In this document: piece after piece, positions 62,003 through 64,000 of the stretch
How positions within the stretch are numbered: the first letter of the stretch is position 1
Layout: each line of letters starts with the position of its first letter
Source: Apostichopus japonicus
Taxonomy: Eukaryota > Echinodermata > Holothuroidea > Aspidochirotida > Stichopodidae
Direction of reading: 5' to 3'
Assembly: GCF_037975245.1 (NCBI RefSeq)
Contig: NC_092564.1
Location: 11,678,484 to 11,742,483, forward strand
DNA length: 64,000 nucleotides
The notes under the pieces: generated by a model
The model's database searches: none
The model's input: the letters and a program-made list of their open reading frames with translations, nothing else
Told to the model about the DNA's origin: nothing
Position numbers and translations under genes: made by a program

Positions 62003-64000
62003 CTACAGTAGAAGAAAACAAAATACACAGTGTAATTCAAGAGACATTTAAACATACTGTCATCAGCTTATTTCAAGCGCTAGGCTCAGTTGTGTATTCA
62101 AAGTCTATAAGGAAGGAATGCAGTACAGCCACCCAACACCAGAAGAACACATAATACAACCAATGACTTGGTTGACACACTTTTAAATAAGAGTACTTCC
62201 AGACTTTTTCAAAACCAAAATATGTCCTACAGTTTACTATGAAGATTAATGATGACCTAATCTTACTTAGGCTATCTAACCTAACATTAATAACATAACA
62301 TTTTACAAGTTAAAGGGCCAAGAAGGGCACATGCCCAATAGAAAGCCCAACCGTAGAAATCCCCAGCACAGGAATACTAACAAAAAATATATTTATAAGT
62401 CTTAACAAAATTGTATAACTCTTCCAAATGTATGCTGAACCCTTTCCAATTATTTTTTGGTGATGGGGACATTAAAAAGAGTTTGCAAACATGGTATGGG
62501 GTAGACATCTAGAGTATATAGATTCACCTGATTGAGTTATGCTATTCACTTATAAATCTCACACTTCTTAAAAACCTTGCTCACATTCATTATAGCATAT
62601 ATAGATCTGAAGAAGCTTATATTCCAAATAAGGATTTTTCTTCATTTTCCAGACTGAACTTGAACATCTAACACTTTCAAGACCCAGAAAAGAGGTTTTT
62701 CCTTTTCCCAACTTTTTCCAACTAATAGTAGCACTAGTCTAGGCTAGGCCTAATAGTTACTATTAAGTTAGGTGAACTAGGCCTAGCCTAGTGGTATTAG
62801 TAGGCCTAACTTAGGTCAGTTATGCTACAATCAGGGTACTACTACAAGACTACAGTAGTGATCTACAAGAGGAACTAAGGGCTACCAATTCTCTCATTTC
62901 TCTGTCACTTTTATGGAAACTTACACATGATACTGAAACTAGGCTAGTTGTGTTGTCCTCAAAATAAAACTGGCGTCCTCTTCAACTCCACACCCTGCAG
63001 AAGGGAGGCTCGCAATGGACTTTCATGAAATATTCTCTGTTTATACATTAGGCTTACCGATGCAACTAGCCTTCTGTACCTGTCGACTGCATAAAAGAGT
63101 CTCAGTGGTCATTTTTATGAAAAGTTTTGCATAACCTAGGCACTATCTGATACCAAGTTAGCCTAGTCTTACTAGTAATACTCAATAGTAAACCGATTAG
63201 GCCTACTCTCAGTCTCACTTACATTTTTTTACACCCTAACTTAAGTTGCCTACTGCAGGCCTATAACGTTAAGCCGGTCTGGCTTTAGCATAAATAATGT
63301 CACATTTGCTTATTAGCATTACATTAGGTTTCGAACTTTATTGAATACCTTAATTCTTGAGTAACCTAGCAGTCCTTTAAGTAAACTTTGAGGAAGGTGT
63401 ATAAATCGTGGGCTGGTGACGCCAAACCACGGTCACGGTTCACCGGGTACATACATACATACAACTTGTTCAAGATCACGTAAATATGTAAATATTGTAA
63501 TTGAAAGGGATATCTACCTTTGGCACTTGCCAGTCTTGTTTACGTACCCAATTATGTGGGTGGTCTTACTAAATTGTTTCGGAATATTCGGAAATAAGAA
63601 ATATGGAACGCCGAAGAAACGGCAATGCGCTACACTTTTATCACTTTCAACGAATTATGAGACTAACAATGGATCTCTTGATTATTCAATTGTTCATCCA
63701 GGGAGGCCTGAACGTGAAATGGGCAGGGGGGCGAAATATGTTTGGTGGGCACAATCTCGCGAAGCCCGTTCTTTGCAACCTTTGGCTACACCGTGCATAG
63801 GCAGTGTGGGGTCCAGGTGCGAAGCCCCGGAAGGACTCCGGGAGGAATTCCCAATTAAGCATTTTCGTAAGGCATTTTCTGGCCTTTCTGAAACCCAAAC
63901 ACCAATATCTTATGGTACTTTAATAAACTTTTACTCAAGTCTTAAAGAGGAAAGACACTTCCTGCCACCCTAGCTAAATGGAGGGGACTTTTCTGGATGT
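62003..64000 (-). other. Intron in 5' UTR and upstream region of the aminopeptidase gene
   Basis: The acceptor at 62003-62004 implies an untranslated exon upstream. Possible donors on the minus strand include ATCG|GTAAGC near 63057, AAT|GTAAGT near 63230 and CATGT|GTAAGT near 62930; none can be chosen without RNA. 62740-63290 is rich in the palindrome TAGGCCTA. A GC-richer block at about 63,700-63,860 looks repeat-like. No TATA box or CpG-island promoter was recognised. Confidence 0.4.

Noticed and set aside
63416-63973. 185-codon plus-strand open frame upstream of the aminopeptidase gene
   Set aside because: The longest frame outside repeats apart from coding exon 1, but I recognise no domain; composition changes abruptly at the GC-rich block (63,700-63,860) and there is no supporting splice or promoter context. 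Left as non-coding pending transcript data.

Overview
This is eukaryotic, AT-rich animal DNA, probably from a marine invertebrate. An echinoderm or related deuterostome is my guess from the overall look (intron-rich gene, poly-G/C runs, abundant TAGGCCTA motifs, Deu/V-type SINE-like sequence), but the species cannot be fixed from the sequence. There are no operons or bacterial features. The window holds one convincing protein-coding gene. It lies on the minus strand from about 62,002 down to 36,904 and encodes a type II membrane M1 zinc aminopeptidase, of the glutamyl aminopeptidase / aminopeptidase N / TRH-degrading ectoenzyme group.

I assembled the gene by hand as 17 coding exons. They total 2,982 nt (993 residues plus stop), every splice phase agrees, and the order of M1 landmarks is complete: cytoplasmic tail, transmembrane helix, M1 N-domain, GAMEN, HELAH plus distal Glu, catalytic Tyr, and C-terminal helical domain. 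Fifteen of the 16 coding introns are GT-AG. Intron 10 is best read as GC-AG. An acceptor 8 bases before the ATG shows that at least one further, untranslated 5' exon lies upstream, somewhere in 62,003-64,000 or beyond.

The introns carry most of the interest. Intron 5 holds two recent, broken copies of exon 6 separated by a roughly 21-bp minisatellite. Introns 2, 3 and 7 each hold a hAT-like non-autonomous transposon with a readable 8-bp target duplication; one is cleanly inserted in a large 16-bp tandem array. Intron 4 holds a SINE. Intron 11 has a perfect 3 x 30 bp repeat.

The left 36 kb (1-36,900) has no gene that I can support. It contains long (TA)n tracts, several minisatellite arrays (26-bp, 12-bp, 37-bp, TAG/CAG trinucleotide), a large composite hAT-like element at about 21.7-23.6 kb with a 122-base homopurine run, a decayed tRNA-derived element with intact pol III boxes at 26.3 kb, a 130-bp repeat carrying CRE sites at 11.5 kb, and a pair of RFX X-box motifs at 31.9-32.0 kb. 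Nearly all ORFs in this part are chance or repeat-driven.
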